Positions 19,040-30,249 of a stretch of DNA of 64,000 bases are shown piece after piece (positions within the stretch are counted from its first letter, which is position 1; the number at the start of each line of letters is the position of its first letter). The notes under the pieces were generated by a model, which saw only the letters and a list, made by a program, of their open reading frames with translations, made no database searches and had not been told where the DNA came from. Location: contig CM020501.1 of the NCBI GenBank assembly GCA_009823395.1, positions 16,472,861 to 16,536,860 on the forward strand. Reading direction: 5' to 3'. The position numbers were made by a program, and so were the translations under genes. The DNA is from Thamnaconus septentrionalis (Eukaryota > Chordata > Actinopteri > Tetraodontiformes > Monacanthidae).

Positions 19040-19330
19040 GGCTAAAAGAGCCCTTAACTAGGAAAACCGCAGTAAGGATTCCGTCTCTCGAGGAAGGGCA
19101 GATCTGCAATTGGTGTCACATAGCATAACGAGCATCATCTATGCATAGAACGCAGAATGGAATTATAAGAGTTGTGGGAGTTCATAAGTCCAAAAGTCTT
19201 GTCCACCAACAGACCATCGAGAGAATGGTTAACTAGGAACAGAAAAGAAAAGAGAAAAGTCTCGGGATGTCTTCTTCTAATAGGGGCCAAGGAGCAGAGA
19301 TGACATGTGGACGGAGGAAGACTCAAAAGT
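19040..19330 (+). repeat. Dispersed repeat, member B of a related pair
   Basis: Shares GGGAGTTCATAAGTCCA-like sequence (19168-19184) and flanking order with 17560-17790. CTCGGGATGTCTTCTTC at 19260 is also typical of teleost dispersed repeats. Confidence 0.45.
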
Positions 19331-19816
19331 TGAGCCAGTTGCCGCCGTGTCACGGCCGACTGCAGAACAAGATGATGGAGTTTGAGTTCACAGCCTCGGG
19401 GGAGTTTTAGGAACTGGGGATTTTTTTTGTGTGGACGTTGTGATGGTTAGAAATTGGTCGACAATTTCACCACCTCACATGATTGGAGGCTTTTTATATT
19501 TCCCCTCTGTTAGTCTGTGTGGGTGTGTGGGCGTGTGTGTCCAAGAGCAATGTTTTACCAAGCCTCTAATAGACTGAAGGAGTGTCACTCACTCAGACAC
19601 ACACACATCAGACGGTGAGATAAGGGCTTCCTCTGTAATGTCGGATAAAGTGGAGGTAGCGATGAGGATGGCCGGATTAATTGCGACTGATGCCACCCAG
19701 AGGTCAAAGGAGGAGGCGTCGAGCGAGAGCCCAAACAAACAGCCATCCTGTCTTGATAAATAAATAAACAAACAGCTGCAGCGGCGGCACATCTTACACC
19801 AGCTCGCTTCTCTTAA

Positions 19817-20087
19817 CACACACACACACACACACACTCGCAGAGCAACAAACCATTATCATGAAACATCTGTCCACCCAGTGACCTCCCTCAGCTCAGG
19901 TCAAATAAGGCCGATTACACTCTGGTGAGATGGATGGGAAGATACAGACTGTGTGTGTGTGTGTGTGTGTGTGTGGCAACCCCTGTCTGGTTCTTATGTT
20001 GCATAGTGTGATGTGTGCCTCAGGCCAGAGTGCTGAAGTGATATAATCCTGATAGTCACATATCAGCCACAGCGGAGCGCACGCAGA

Positions 20088-20122
<35 letters not shown>
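19817..20122. repeat. (CA)n, (GT)n, (CA)n triple array
   Basis: CA at 19817-19836, GT at 19950-19974 and CA at about 20091-20122. Alternate arrays are mutually complementary, so either CA arm can pair with the central GT arm. Confidence 0.9.
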
Positions 20123-20125
<3 letters not shown>

Positions 20126-20333
20126 ATGATCCCTGAGTGTTTTTCTTTTCTTTTTTTTTTTTTTTTAATAGTGTTTCCGTGCTGCTTTGTATTGTCCCCT
20201 TGTCCTCTAAAAACGTTGCATAATGTTGAGGTATGTGATTAAAATTTGAATTACAATTTCAACGATGGGGGATTTTCTGTCTGTGGGTATTTTTGTTTGC
20301 TTATAACATTTTAAAAATCAGCTGACAGCGGGA

Positions 20334-20353
20334 TTTTTTTTTTTTTTTTTTTT
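20334..20353. repeat. Poly-T run (20 nt)
   Basis: Uninterrupted T tract after GCGGGA. Confidence 0.95.
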
Positions 20354-20359
20354 GCCTTC

Positions 20360-22595
20360 ATCCTGCATCGTCCCTTTGGACAAATAAAAGAATCCCGCTG
20401 TTGATATTAGTCTAATTCTGCATTTGCCCTTTTTTTTCAGTTGATACCGCATTTCATTTGATGACTTCAAACCCTGCTCATGTCTGCACTCAATGTCCTC
20501 TACAGACAAACCAATAAATTCAGAAATTCAGCTTCATGGACGTCTAGAAACTAGCTGAGAGGATTCCAGCTGTTGGGCTCAGAACTGCAGCAGAACGTTT
20601 CCAGAAAGCGTCTCTTGTTCCGTCAGGTTTTTTCTAGGCTGCAAACGGTGGCCTTTACTGAGGGGAGTTTTGTCTCACTCTGAATAAATCGTTAACACTA
20701 TTAAATTATCCGCTGCTCTTGTGGGCGAGTGGAACGGAGAGAACATTTAAAAAAATATCACCGTAAAGCTCAGAATATCTAGCAACTAGCCAAGGAGACA
20801 CTCAGTTCATCACTCTATAGGCTTTTTGATTAGCCGTGTCCTCAGAGTGTTGCTCTTGGCCACAGCAGCCACAAAAAGTGCCAGAACACTGACAGTGCAC
20901 TAACGGCTCAGCGACCAAAGGACAAATAAACACAGTGTCTGTCACCGGGACCCTCAGCAGGTATTGATCGGCAACCGTCTTTAACCAAAAGAAAAAAAAA
21001 AAGAAGAAGAAGAAAATGCAAACTCAGACCCTCAAGTCAGGCACATAAATAACATCTCATTGATCTTTGATTTGTTTTTTGAGCAAATTCCTTCAGTCAG
21101 GGAAACTGTTATTATGACGTCCTTGCCAGCGGTCGACTGTCGGCAGTGAAACAAACACAGTCTGATTGGTGTGATGGTCCAGTTGCGGAGAAAAATGGTC
21201 AGAATTTGACTATAGAATATTTCCAGGGGGAAAATGTCTGGTTTCATCAGATTCTTGTTTGGCTTTTTGAATAAAAGGCCGCTGTTGTTAAGAGTCAACG
21301 CATTTTGAGTAAATCGTCAACTCTGAATGAACCTCTACTCCTCCAGAGAGTTTCCCCAAAACCAAACTGTGAAAGCAAAAGTTATGAGAATTTGCACAAA
21401 ACCATCAGAATCAGAACGCTCTCTCGATCCCCTCTGGGAAATTTGATTAGTTACAGTAGTGCCCTACAGTATTAGTGTAGAGCAGCGACTCTATAAACAT
21501 TATTTTGGGTGCACCGATACAACACTGTGGCTGTCTGTATATTCGCCTGTCATTTTTCCAGAAAAAATGATTTGGAACTAAAGTGGTTAACTAAGTTAAC
21601 TGTCAGAATTGGAGCAACTGACCTCTTCCCGCACAGTTACGGTTGCTAATTTAGGATTGGACGGAAGCCGTTCAAGGGAGGTGCTTAGCAAAGGGTCAGT
21701 TATGGCTTCTTTTTGTCTTGTTTCGACAGTTCCTTTTGAATCAAGTCAAGCTAGACGGTCAGAGGATGTCAACAGTAAATCAATTTGACACTAATAGTCA
21801 AATAATTATGAGTTTCATTTATTTATTTATTTTAAAAATGCATTTTGCACAAAAATAATGGGCCAACTACTATCAAGTATGAGTGGAACCGGTACAAAAG
21901 TTCTTTAAAACATAATCGAGGATCATCATCGTCAACATTATCACCATCAAATTAAAATACGGCAGTTGTAATAGTGTGATATTTGTGGAGTCAAATTTGC
22001 ACGAAACTAATAGATTTTTTTTTTTTTTCTAATTCGCTGTGACTGTAGGTGGGTGTGGGTTAGTGGGTGTCTAATCATCGATTCAGTCAAATCTTCTGTC
22101 AATAAATATAGAAATATGGAAATGTAAAAAGGTCTTTTACAATCATATAATTATTTTTGTTATTACAAATAAGGTATTAAGCAGTGATGAAAAAATCATT
22201 TACATAAATAGTTCAAGTAAAATCTGACTAGTAATAATGTAATAACTCCATTGGCTAGATTTTTTATTCAACAAGGTATTTCAAGAATAAATCGGAACTC
22301 AAAAGTTGTTTTTTTCTCTGTGTGTTCCTGGAGAAGACTCACTCAGAAAATTCATCCGATTTTGATTTTCTTAAAAAACCAAAAAGCTCAACAATAGTCA
22401 CCTTGATAGTCACCAAAAGCAGATTTTAAATAAGTCTGAAGAACCGTCGGGCGACATGCCAGAGATCCATTCTACCTATTGTTTCCTTTTTCTTAAACAC
22501 CTACCTCCACGAGAATTTATTTGGCCAAGTTTTGCTTGGAAAGAACATTTGGCACTGAAGCACACTTCATTTGTCTGGTGCGCCGCATCCCTAAG
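20360..22595. other. Long non-coding stretch, no gene seen
   Basis: AT-leaning sequence with AAGAAGAAGAAG (about 21001), TTTATTTATTTA (about 21820) and T runs. I see no element ends, no clear exon and no compact motif cluster over more than 2 kb. Confidence 0.5.
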
Positions 22596-22599
22596 TAAA

Positions 22600-22900
22600 A
22601 CGTTGTCGGGCTATTTATATGAAAGTGAAATTGGAGAAGCAAATTTGGCTTTCACGCGGCTGCGTTACTCAGTAAAACACCGCGCTGGCGCTGCTCCCCA
22701 ACACTTAGAGCGCTGGCGGCTGGCCACGGCGAAGGTCAGATGGGGTAAAACGCGTCGATGAAGAACCTTACGGGGGGCGGCAGCAGCGGCGGAGCCAGGC
22801 AAACAGCAACAGATGGATAATATTTCCAATTTGAGACCAACGGCGGATTAAACGTAACTAATTACCAAGAAGAACATCAGCCGCGATTAACACGTCACGT
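22600..22900. promoter_or_regulatory. Candidate enhancer block
   Basis: GGATAATATTTCCAATTTG (22815) and CGTAACTAATTACCAAG (22853) with CGGCGGATTAAACG and CCGCGATTAACACG make a dense set of ATTA/TAAT cores in CpG-containing DNA. The upstream part (CTATTTATATGAAAGTG) is similar in texture. Confidence 0.35.
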
Positions 22901-23439
22901 CTCTCCCTTCAACGGTCCTTCCACCTCCACTGCAAATAGACCTCATGCTGCAAAGATGTTTCTTCTGGTTTTTCTCTCTTTTAATTCCCTCACAGCGAAA
23001 ATGTCGCAACAGTGACGTGAAACCTCAAGCTGTAGCATTTCTATTCCGTCTTCATATTGTCATTTAGGTGAATTAGAACAGCCATCCGTCACAGAATTCC
23101 AAGTGTCATGCCAACCCCCCTCTGCCCCACCAGACTCATGTGTCTGGTGGTTAAATGTAATGTCACCCCGCGAGCGCCGGCGTCCGACCATCGGCTTCCC
23201 GCAGCTCAGCCACATCTGCCTTTATCAGCCCCGTTTTCCTGCTACCACTGCTAGCATGAAATGCTAACGGCTCAACGAGGAGGAGGTGAAGTCTCACTCG
23301 AGACGGGCGTGTTTATCCGGCGCTGGCCCTCCTTGATTATTTTCACTCGAGTGTCACGCTATGTGAACTGGAACCCCTCAGGCTCTGGGTAAGGAGTGGT
23401 GGCAGAGGGTGGGGAGTGGCGTTAGGCGAGTTGGGGCTC

Positions 23440-23560
23440 TGCTAAGTGATCGCTACGAGCTAAGCTGCAGCCGCATCTGCGCCGGCAGACATTAATGAGA
23501 TCTAGCCGGAACAAGCTAGTAAGTGCGTTGTCCAAGTTCATTTGCATCAAGTTTTGCAAA
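23440..23560 (+). promoter_or_regulatory. Candidate regulatory block with POU octamer
   Basis: GACATTAATGAGATCTAG (about 23488) and ATTTGCAT at 23540-23547 lie in a stretch without simple repeats. Confidence 0.3.
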
Positions 23561-23564
23561 CACG

Positions 23565-24430
23565 CTCACCAGCTGTGAACCGCTGTGGAATCACAGCAGG
23601 AGTGGCGCAAAGATACACTTGGCTTGTCTTCAGAGGTGAAGCCATGGAATCAGGCACTCAGTGGCACTGACTTCAGTTCAAATCAGAATGCTGTCCGCTG
23701 AATGTCCATGACAATTGTGTGTAAGGGCCAAACTGTTAATACTATCCAGGTGTAGACCTGTAAATGTGACATTTCACCAAGTTCTTCTTCTTCTTCCCCT
23801 TATTTCCCTTTGGACTGTTCCTTTTAGGGGTTGACACAGCCAATCACCTGCCCAGCTAAACTTAATCTCTGCCTTTTCACACATCAACTACCTTAATTTT
23901 TAGTGCTCTCAGAAACAGCAGCTAGTCTCAACTCTAAACTGCATTTTTTTCCCCCTTTTTTTGTCATTGTAAGAGACAAAACCAAAGATAGCTGTGGCCG
24001 CGAGTTGGGGCGGGGGAGATCAGATGGATCACCTCAGAGGCGACTGCACGGAAGCAAAGCCTGACCAGACAATGAAACGTTTGTCATTACGTATTTAACT
24101 GGTGCAGCCGAACGCCGAAAGGTGCGAAAGCTGTTGAGTTGGGAACTTTAAAATAAAATAGTTCCCGCTAGAAAAATTGTTCATCGGGGTCGACCCCAAA
24201 TTTCCTCTAAACCTCGTGTCCCCCCGACCACGCGTTCTGAGGGCATCAACTTGGAGAGGCAGCCCTAATAAGGACCTCCCAGGACCCTACTTCCAAATCT
24301 GCATCAATATTTCATATATACCGCACTATTTATCCACTCGGCCTATCATTTATGGATGCGATTCCACGTTCATTCGGAAGGCGGGGTTGGCTGTTTGGCG
24401 TGTTTATACATCTTTTGTAAGTTTGCCATT
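23565..24430. other. Non-coding stretch, no gene seen
   Basis: Mixed sequence with a short (TTC)n run at about 23785 and GGGGCGGGGGA at 24008. Nothing further called. Confidence 0.5.
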
Positions 24431-24439
24431 TAGATAATG

Positions 24440-24615
24440 TCACGGCAGGCCGTAAGCCTCGCTGGCATGTGTGTATACCTTCGACGAGAGCATTCTCTCT
24501 GAATAAACAAGTGCCCTCTTCGCAACACTCCAGCCTTAATTATTCATACGGAGCTGAATGGGACATTGTTTATCAAGGCTGCGGCACATGGGGCGCTCAG
24601 AGCAATACACCTTGG
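24440..24615. promoter_or_regulatory. Strong candidate enhancer block
   Basis: CCTTAATTATTCATACGG is followed by GGACATTGTTTATCAAGG, which holds a SOX-like ATTGTT (24565-24570) overlapping a forkhead-like TGTTTAT (24567-24573). The whole block reads as high-complexity sequence with no repeats between repeat-free flanks. Confidence 0.42.
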
Positions 24616-24734
24616 CATCTGTGCGTGCATGTGTGTGAGAGAGAAAGCGGGGTAAGAATGCAAGTAGCGAAGTGAAAAAAAAAAGGAAAAGAAACAGATA
24701 CAGATGCAGCGGCTCATGCAAAGGCAGCCAACTT

Positions 24735-24815
24735 TTTCTAATTGGTAATTAAAATATCTTTGACGAACCGGCTTCGGCTGCAACTCACTATTGGTATGTT
24801 AATGAGGGTTGAAGA
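24735..24815. promoter_or_regulatory. Candidate enhancer block with TAATTG-TAATTA pair
   Basis: CTAATTGGTAATTAAAATAT puts two homeodomain cores 8 bp apart, followed by CTTTGACG (TCF-like CTTTGA) and GGTATGTTAATGAGG. Confidence 0.38.
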
Positions 24816-25079
24816 GGCAGACTGCGTCTCCACTGCCAAAGTCTCCCTCCGCCATGAGAATGAAGCCGGGACGTCATTTTTTTATTATTATTTTATTTTA
24901 TTTTTTTTATTCAAGCAGATATCAGATCTAGCAATTTGACCGACACATTTCTAATGAGCCTTTTGCCCAGATTCGAAGCGTAAAAACACACCAACCGACG
25001 CTGCCTCAGTCGTTGGGAAATGTCAAGAGCTAATTGGATAGCAAGCAAAGTTGCAGGTATGTGGAAACATTTTTTGCTT

Positions 25080-25780
25080 AGCTACAGTCTCTGTGGGTTC
25101 ATTTACACATAAGCCACGTAATCAAGACAATAGGCCTTTTTCCACCGCAGAAAACTTTAGAAATCGTAAAGAGATTTTGAAAAACATCCGAGGGGGAAAA
25201 TTCCCTGAACCCTGAACTGTCCTTGGAAAAGAAAAGCAACAGGAACTTTGAGGTGATGGACACAACCACACATTTTTAAAAAAATGTGAGCAATTTTGTG
25301 CTTTTGATGGCAATTTCAAGTTTCTTTTTTTTTTACAGCTAAACCTGCGAGTTACAGGTTCAAAGTCGCGCTCCAAACACAACTTTTTGTAAATTTCAAT
25401 CATCAATCAGTCAGCTTTCCAGCAAAGAGCAAAATAAAATACCTGCACAAAGTGACCTTTACGTGTGCAAATGGAAAAAAAAAATAACTGAAATTCTCAG
25501 AAATATGACGATGAAAGCTTGAATGACATATTTCTATGATAATAACTGATAAAAAAGTTATTATTACTTTTTTTATTTCCATGCTTTTCATTTTTTCACA
25601 TATTTCTTTTTCCTCTACAGATTCAACCGCACTTCGTCTGAATTAAATCAGGAGCAAACACACCCACACACACACATGCACACGCTGGGCTACAAATGAA
25701 GTAACACATTCCAATATAACTTCTGTTAATGCCATCCCCAAAAATATGTGGCATTTAAGGTCTGATAACATCATATTTTA
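25080..25780. other. Non-coding stretch, no gene seen
   Basis: AT-rich with T runs. GGCCTTTTTCCACCGCAG at 25133-25150 resembles the start of a fish MITE class but no inverted partner was found. Confidence 0.4.
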
Positions 25781-26109
25781 GTCGCTTAAAGGCCACAGTG
25801 GTAATAATAAGAAAGGAAATGGCACTGCTTTAATGTAACAAATGTATCTTCAAGATTAATGCGCCACGCCGTCCCTGTATCTACAGGGGTCGGGCGGAAC
25901 GGCTGAACGTGCGCACCGCCTGCCGCCGCCACTGACTTCCCTGTGGTTGTGGGGGGTAAAGAATTAGGTGCACTCCAAGGCGAACTTTTAATGTTCGCCG
26001 TCGTATCAGACACTAAAATGGCGAACGGGGGCGGTTATAAAGAGACGGTAACAATACGGCGGCACGGTGCCACGTCTTAAAAAACAACAAAAAAAGCAAA
26101 ACAATAACA

Positions 26110-26325
26110 TTAAAGAACTCTGACCATATGCCCCTGGCTTCCGCCCGTTAAAACACCATATGGAAAACGTCTCCCGGGCATCTTCATTCTGTTGCATAAA
26201 ATCCTAATCAGCATTCCGTTCATGTTTGTTCCTCTCAATTTTTTTTCTTTCCATAAAGCCACTATGACGTCCTTTCTATTGAGCAATAAACAGTCAATAA
26301 CAAGCGATAAATTATAAAAACTCGC
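26110..26325. promoter_or_regulatory. Strong candidate enhancer block
   Basis: GTTGCATAAAATCCTAATC, GCATTCCGTTCATGTTTGT and then TGAGCAATAAACAGTCAATA and GCGATAAATTATAAAAAC run for over 200 bp with no simple repeat except one T run. Cores suit POU/CDX (TTGCATAAA), forkhead (AATAAACA) and homeodomain (AAATTA) proteins. Confidence 0.4.
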
Positions 26326-26329
26326 CGTC

Positions 26330-27040
26330 CTGCTGCTCCTCGGGAGTTCTCGCTTCTGCCCACCTCTCTGCCCTTCTTCATATTTCCTTCCTGTTTCTGA
26401 ATACAAAGGTGGGTGGGCCGGTGGGAGGATCCTCCCCTTCCTCCACCAGTGCCACTGACACATAAATCCTCCAAAGGAGCAGCAGGCGCTTCTTTCTTGT
26501 TTCCCTGTAGAAGCTCATGATCGGGTGCTTTCCCACCGCAGAGACAAGGGTCTGAATTAAGTCCCAAAAAAAGTCCCTGGCGGCAGGGACGTCATTTAAA
26601 TTGCGTGTATTTCCTTAGCTGGCTTCATGCCTGAGTCAAGTTGGTGCGAAGCTCCCGACCGCTTCCATCAACATGGACCCACGGTTGAAAAGATAGAGCG
26701 CCCTGGTCGCAGTGGCTCAATGCGGCTAATTGTAAAGCTAACTAATTATATGGGTATGTGCAATTGTGCTAACCATCTGCTAATGATAACGCCATGGAAC
26801 CTCAGGCAGAGCAATGGCTGTAGTCTGTGGTGTGAAAGGGATTGTGCTGGATTTTATGCAGCTAGCCTCTGACTATGTCTTGGATTATTTCACTTCTACT
26901 AAGCAATTGATTTAACTTGACATTCACATTTGACTCACGTGTGTCCTCTTAGCAAGAGGAAGCCGCTGTCACAATATGTCAAGAGTAACTTGTGTCGTCA
27001 GCTTGTACAAAAGTGCTTTTGTATTCTAGCGAACATACTA
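26330..27040. other. Non-coding stretch, no gene seen
   Basis: No element or exon recognised. ACGTCATTTAAATTGCGTG (26589) is AT-motif-like but isolated. Confidence 0.45.
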
Positions 27041-27042
27041 TT

Positions 27043-27044
<2 letters not shown>

Positions 27045-27078
<34 letters not shown>

Positions 27079-27082
27079 TGTG
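27045..27082. repeat. (GT)n microsatellite
   Basis: GT run with one GGG interruption. Confidence 0.9.
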
Positions 27083-27154
27083 CTTTATATCAGAAATACA
27101 CAGGCAATTTAAACATTCCAAGTGCATCTTGGAGAAAGAATGGACCATTCATCC

Positions 27155-27365
27155 CCATAACAGAGGCCTGAGACAGTTTAACGCTGCTGCCCTGCAGCAT
27201 AAAGGTCCTGGGTTCAGTTCCCAGGGTGGGGAGACGTTGCCTGCGTCTGAGCGTGTTTCCTCTGGGCGCTCCGGTTTCCCAGCCAGTCATCAAAACAATA
27301 TGTCTAGGTTAATATCCAGCCGGTGCCCTGAGCCCACTGCAGTGCTGAAGGTCTGAATCCCTGGG
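27155..27365 (+). repeat. Teleost interspersed repeat with tRNA-like B-box
   Basis: GGTCCTGGGTTCAGTTCCCA contains GGTTCAGTTCC, one mismatch from the pol III B-box GGTTCRANNCC. It is followed by GTGTTTCCTCTGGGCGCTCC, GTTTCCCAGCCAGTCATC and CTAGGTTAAT in the order of the widespread fish repeat seen in pieces at 7390 and 15487. Confidence 0.65.
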
Positions 27366-27738
27366 AGCTGCTCAGTGGCTCCTCAGGAGAGGAGGATGGT
27401 TCACATTCGGAGAACATATTTCAGTGCACGTAATTATGCATATTTAAGTTAACAATAAAATAAGATCTAAAGAAATACTAAAAAACAAAACATTGTTGTC
27501 ATTTAAACTAATAATGTTGTGTTATTTATTTATTTATTTTTTAATTAGACTTGCAAGTGTAAGGCAGCTCCACAGACGCCTCCACATTCAGGTGCTCAGT
27601 GACCTCCTGATTCCACTCAGAGCTTCGCACTCAATAACACGTGGAGGAGAAAACACGAGCTGCGAAGCACCCCCGCCCACCTCCTCCCATTCCCCACATT
27701 AGTCCTCACTTGGACAAACATGTTTTTGTTTTTTGTTT

Positions 27739-27880
27739 TAATAATAATAATAATAATAAACTTTATTTATATAGCACTGCTCATACAACATGAGCAACCC
27801 ACAGTGCTTAACAACATAAAACAGAACAAAACAAAGAAAGATAATAATAATAATAATAAGAAGAACAACAATCATAATAG
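27739..27880 (+). repeat. (TAA)n plus 'TTTATTTATATAGCAC' repeat
   Basis: A TAA array (27741-27759) leads into AACTTTATTTATATAGCAC, then ACAGTGCTTAACAACATAAA, and ends in a second ATA array (about 27840). Microsatellites at both borders suggest slippage at the ends of a retroposed copy. Confidence 0.6.
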
Positions 27881-27992
27881 TAACAATGAGGGAAAAAAAT
27901 AATAATAAAAAGCTCCACTGCCCCTCCCCCCACCCCATACAGACCCACACCTCCCCACCAACGCACACAGACAAACGCCCACCCCCATATTC

Positions 27993-28495
27993 AGGCCCTG
28001 TCCACACGGGAACGTGGCGCTGTTAACTGACGCTGACACAGCCACCGGACCAACGATTTAGAAAGAGGGCATTTCCGCGACACACTAAACACACAGAAAA
28101 CAAAAATGGCGAGTAGCGGAAAAAAAGTGAGTCTGAGATTTTGTGAGGTTTTGTAGTAATATTGCCAACAAATCTTGAAGCGCCTGCGATACAAAGACAA
28201 CTCCGCTGGCCGCTGTCGTTGTTGTTTGTGCCGCTGCATGCTGTGTTTTTTCCGGTCACATGACAGTGACGGTGCGATGACGTAATCGTTTTACAAGGAA
28301 AAGCCGTTTTCACTGTCCACACCGCAACGATGTGACAACGGCGAAGCGGCTTTGTCAGATTTTCCCACTCTGGGACCCGTTTTCAAAAAATACCGTTTCG
28401 GGGACCCAAAACGCCGTTGCCGTGTGGACGAAACGCCGTAACGGTTAAATACTTTACCGTTTCCACCAAAAAACGTTCCCGTGTGGACGGGCCCT
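27993..28495. mobile_element. 503-bp MITE with GTCCACACGGGAACG ends
   Basis: The left end AGGCCCTGTCCACACGGG and right end CCCGTGTGGACGGGCCCT are inverted repeats of about 22 bp. CpG is frequent inside, which is unusual for the neighbourhood. There is no transposase frame. The immediate 8-bp flanks (CCATATTC and CACACAGA) do not match, so the target duplication is lost or the ends are misplaced by a base or two. Confidence 0.8.
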
Positions 28496-28499
28496 CACA

Positions 28500-29383
28500 C
28501 AGACATTAGATAAAATGGCTTAGCACTGAAAAATCTGATGAGGAAAGGCCGTTTTGTTTTTCCTTTTTTTTTTTTTTTTGTCAGAGTAACCGCCATATGG
28601 AACTGCCTACCTGTGGAAAACAAATACTTTGATGGCTTAAAACTCCAACTAAAACAAATTTTGAAGACAAATCAGTCTTGCTGTCACAAGACATTAAGAG
28701 GGTCGTAGTTCGTCGTTAGCATGGTCCAAATGAGACTTAGGACCACCCCAAGGCCACAGGGTCATTCTAATCCTTGGTAGAAAAGCACTTAGAACTAAAA
28801 GTTTCTGGTACTTCCATTAGAAAAGCACTAGATACATCTAATCTGTTATAAAAGTGACATGTTTTAAAGCTAGAATGTAGAAGATGAAACCTGGTGGACA
28901 AACACAGTATTGTATCTGTCTATGAGAAGCAAACAGCAGAGTAGTAGTGTTTTTTGGAGTAGGCGTTGGCTTATGGTGCGTACTTTTGCCCTATATGAAC
29001 ATATGAAGGTGGATAAACTTCCCTCTCTGTATTATTTTGCATTAACAGTGTATCTTTAGTTTGAGGCTACGATGGAAACAGTAACTGCAGCAGGCGACCT
29101 TTAGTGACACCGACCTCGGCTGTGCAATAAAATTGATGTTTTTAGTGTAAAATGTAACAAATATGAAATGTACAAAAATGCCCTGAACTAATAGTTTATA
29201 GTACACTTGCAGGAAAGAGTGGCAATAATTAGAATAGTTTTTACCATGTTATTTTTTTATTTTTTTTTTAAAATGATGTTTTTGGTCCAAAAAAATGACT
29301 GAGACAAACTGTCTTTGGTTCTTTAGATGGAGGCCTTGTTATAAACAGATTGTGAGGGGCCACAGGAATAGTTGAACTCTGGG
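28500..29383. other. Non-coding stretch, no gene seen
   Basis: T runs (28563-28579, 29256) in plain sequence. TAGAAAAGCACT occurs twice within 50 bp (about 28779 and 28819), a short local repeat. Confidence 0.45.
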
Positions 29384-29426
29384 TAGAAAGGTACCTTCAA
29401 CTTTTTAAGTTAAAGGTACCTTTCTA
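29384..29426. ncRNA. 20-bp hairpin, single mismatch, 3-nt loop
   Basis: Arm 29384-29403 (TAGAAAGGTACCTTCAACTT) pairs with 29407-29426 at 19 of 20 positions. The loop is TTT and the one mismatch is a C opposite A. The stem is too short for a standard miRNA precursor. It is typed as ncRNA only because of its structure; transcription is not shown. It may instead be a snap-back mutation. GTTAAAG units follow in tandem to 29460. Confidence 0.5.
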
Positions 29427-29489
29427 GTTAAAGAGTTAAGAGGTAGTTAAAGTTAAAGTTTGTTTTTTTTATGTTGTTGTTATTTTCAG

Positions 29490-29700
29490 GCTAAAAGAGA
29501 CGGGACGAAATTGACAGAGGCAAAACTGGCGGACGCGCTCATTTGCATCGGCCCATGCAGACAAACTGATCCGCAATCGAGCGCAGCCGGCATCGCGTCT
29601 CACGCGCGTATACATTCCGGCTTCCACACAAACCCCAATCAGGCGGCGGAGCCATGAGTCAGACTCGGCTGGCACGCTTAAGTAAACATCCCCTGCATGC
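29490..29700 (+). promoter_or_regulatory. Candidate regulatory block with octamer and AP-1 sites
   Basis: ATTTGCAT at 29541-29548 and TGAGTCA at 29655-29661 flank a CpG-containing complex stretch (GCATCGCGTCTCACGCGCG). Confidence 0.3.
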
Positions 29701-30025
29701 CGAGCGAGAGCTGGGGGGGGGGGTCAACGAGGGAGACGTATTCTGTTGATTTTGTGTGTTTGTGTGTGAGAGATTTTTTTGCTAACAAGCGGCGGGGGTT
29801 GGCATCCTCCAGAATAGTTGACTGCCTAAACCACCCTGATCTGCGTTCTCCTTGGCGCACCCCCCTCCCTCCACCCCCTTTGCAAAAAAAAGCCCTTCCG
29901 CGCCCGCCTGTTTGCCCCAATTACAAAGCGCTGTCAGCGGCGGATGTCAGCGATGCGCCGAGGAGGATCGCAGGGCAACAGCCAGACGCGCGCTGGCTGT
30001 TTGATCATTCGCCCCACATCGGCAT

Positions 30026-30056
30026 GGGGGGTGGGGGTGGGGGAGGGGAAGGGGGA
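30026..30056 (+). other. Dense G-quadruplex-capable tract
   Basis: GGGGGG-T-GGGGG-T-GGGGG-A-GGGG-AA-GGGGG gives five long G-runs with one- or two-base loops, the tightest such tract in the window. Confidence 0.65.
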
Positions 30057-30094
30057 AAAAAGCCACCCTGGATAAGCGCACACTTTAGAGATAA

Positions 30095-30245
30095 CGTCCT
30101 TGTATCATTTAAATGTTAATGGGCTTTCTATGGGCTCAAACCTACATTTATTATTGTGCAAATGAGCCAATTTCCCCCCATATCTGTGCTGTCGTTAGAG
30201 CTGGCATGTTTAGTTGTCTGAACATAATTAGAATCATTGTACTGG
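30095..30245. promoter_or_regulatory. Strong candidate enhancer block
   Basis: CATTTAAATGTTAATGGG, TTTATTATTGTGCAAATGAG and GAACATAATTAGAATCATTG lie within 150 bp. ATTGTG is SOX-like, TGCAAAT is seven-eighths of an octamer and TAATTA is a homeodomain core. It starts abruptly after a G-rich tract. Confidence 0.42.
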
Positions 30246-30249
30246 AAGA

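Noticed and set aside
25133..25230. Possible MITE starting GGCCTTTTTCCACCG
   Set aside because: No inverted partner end or target duplication could be found.
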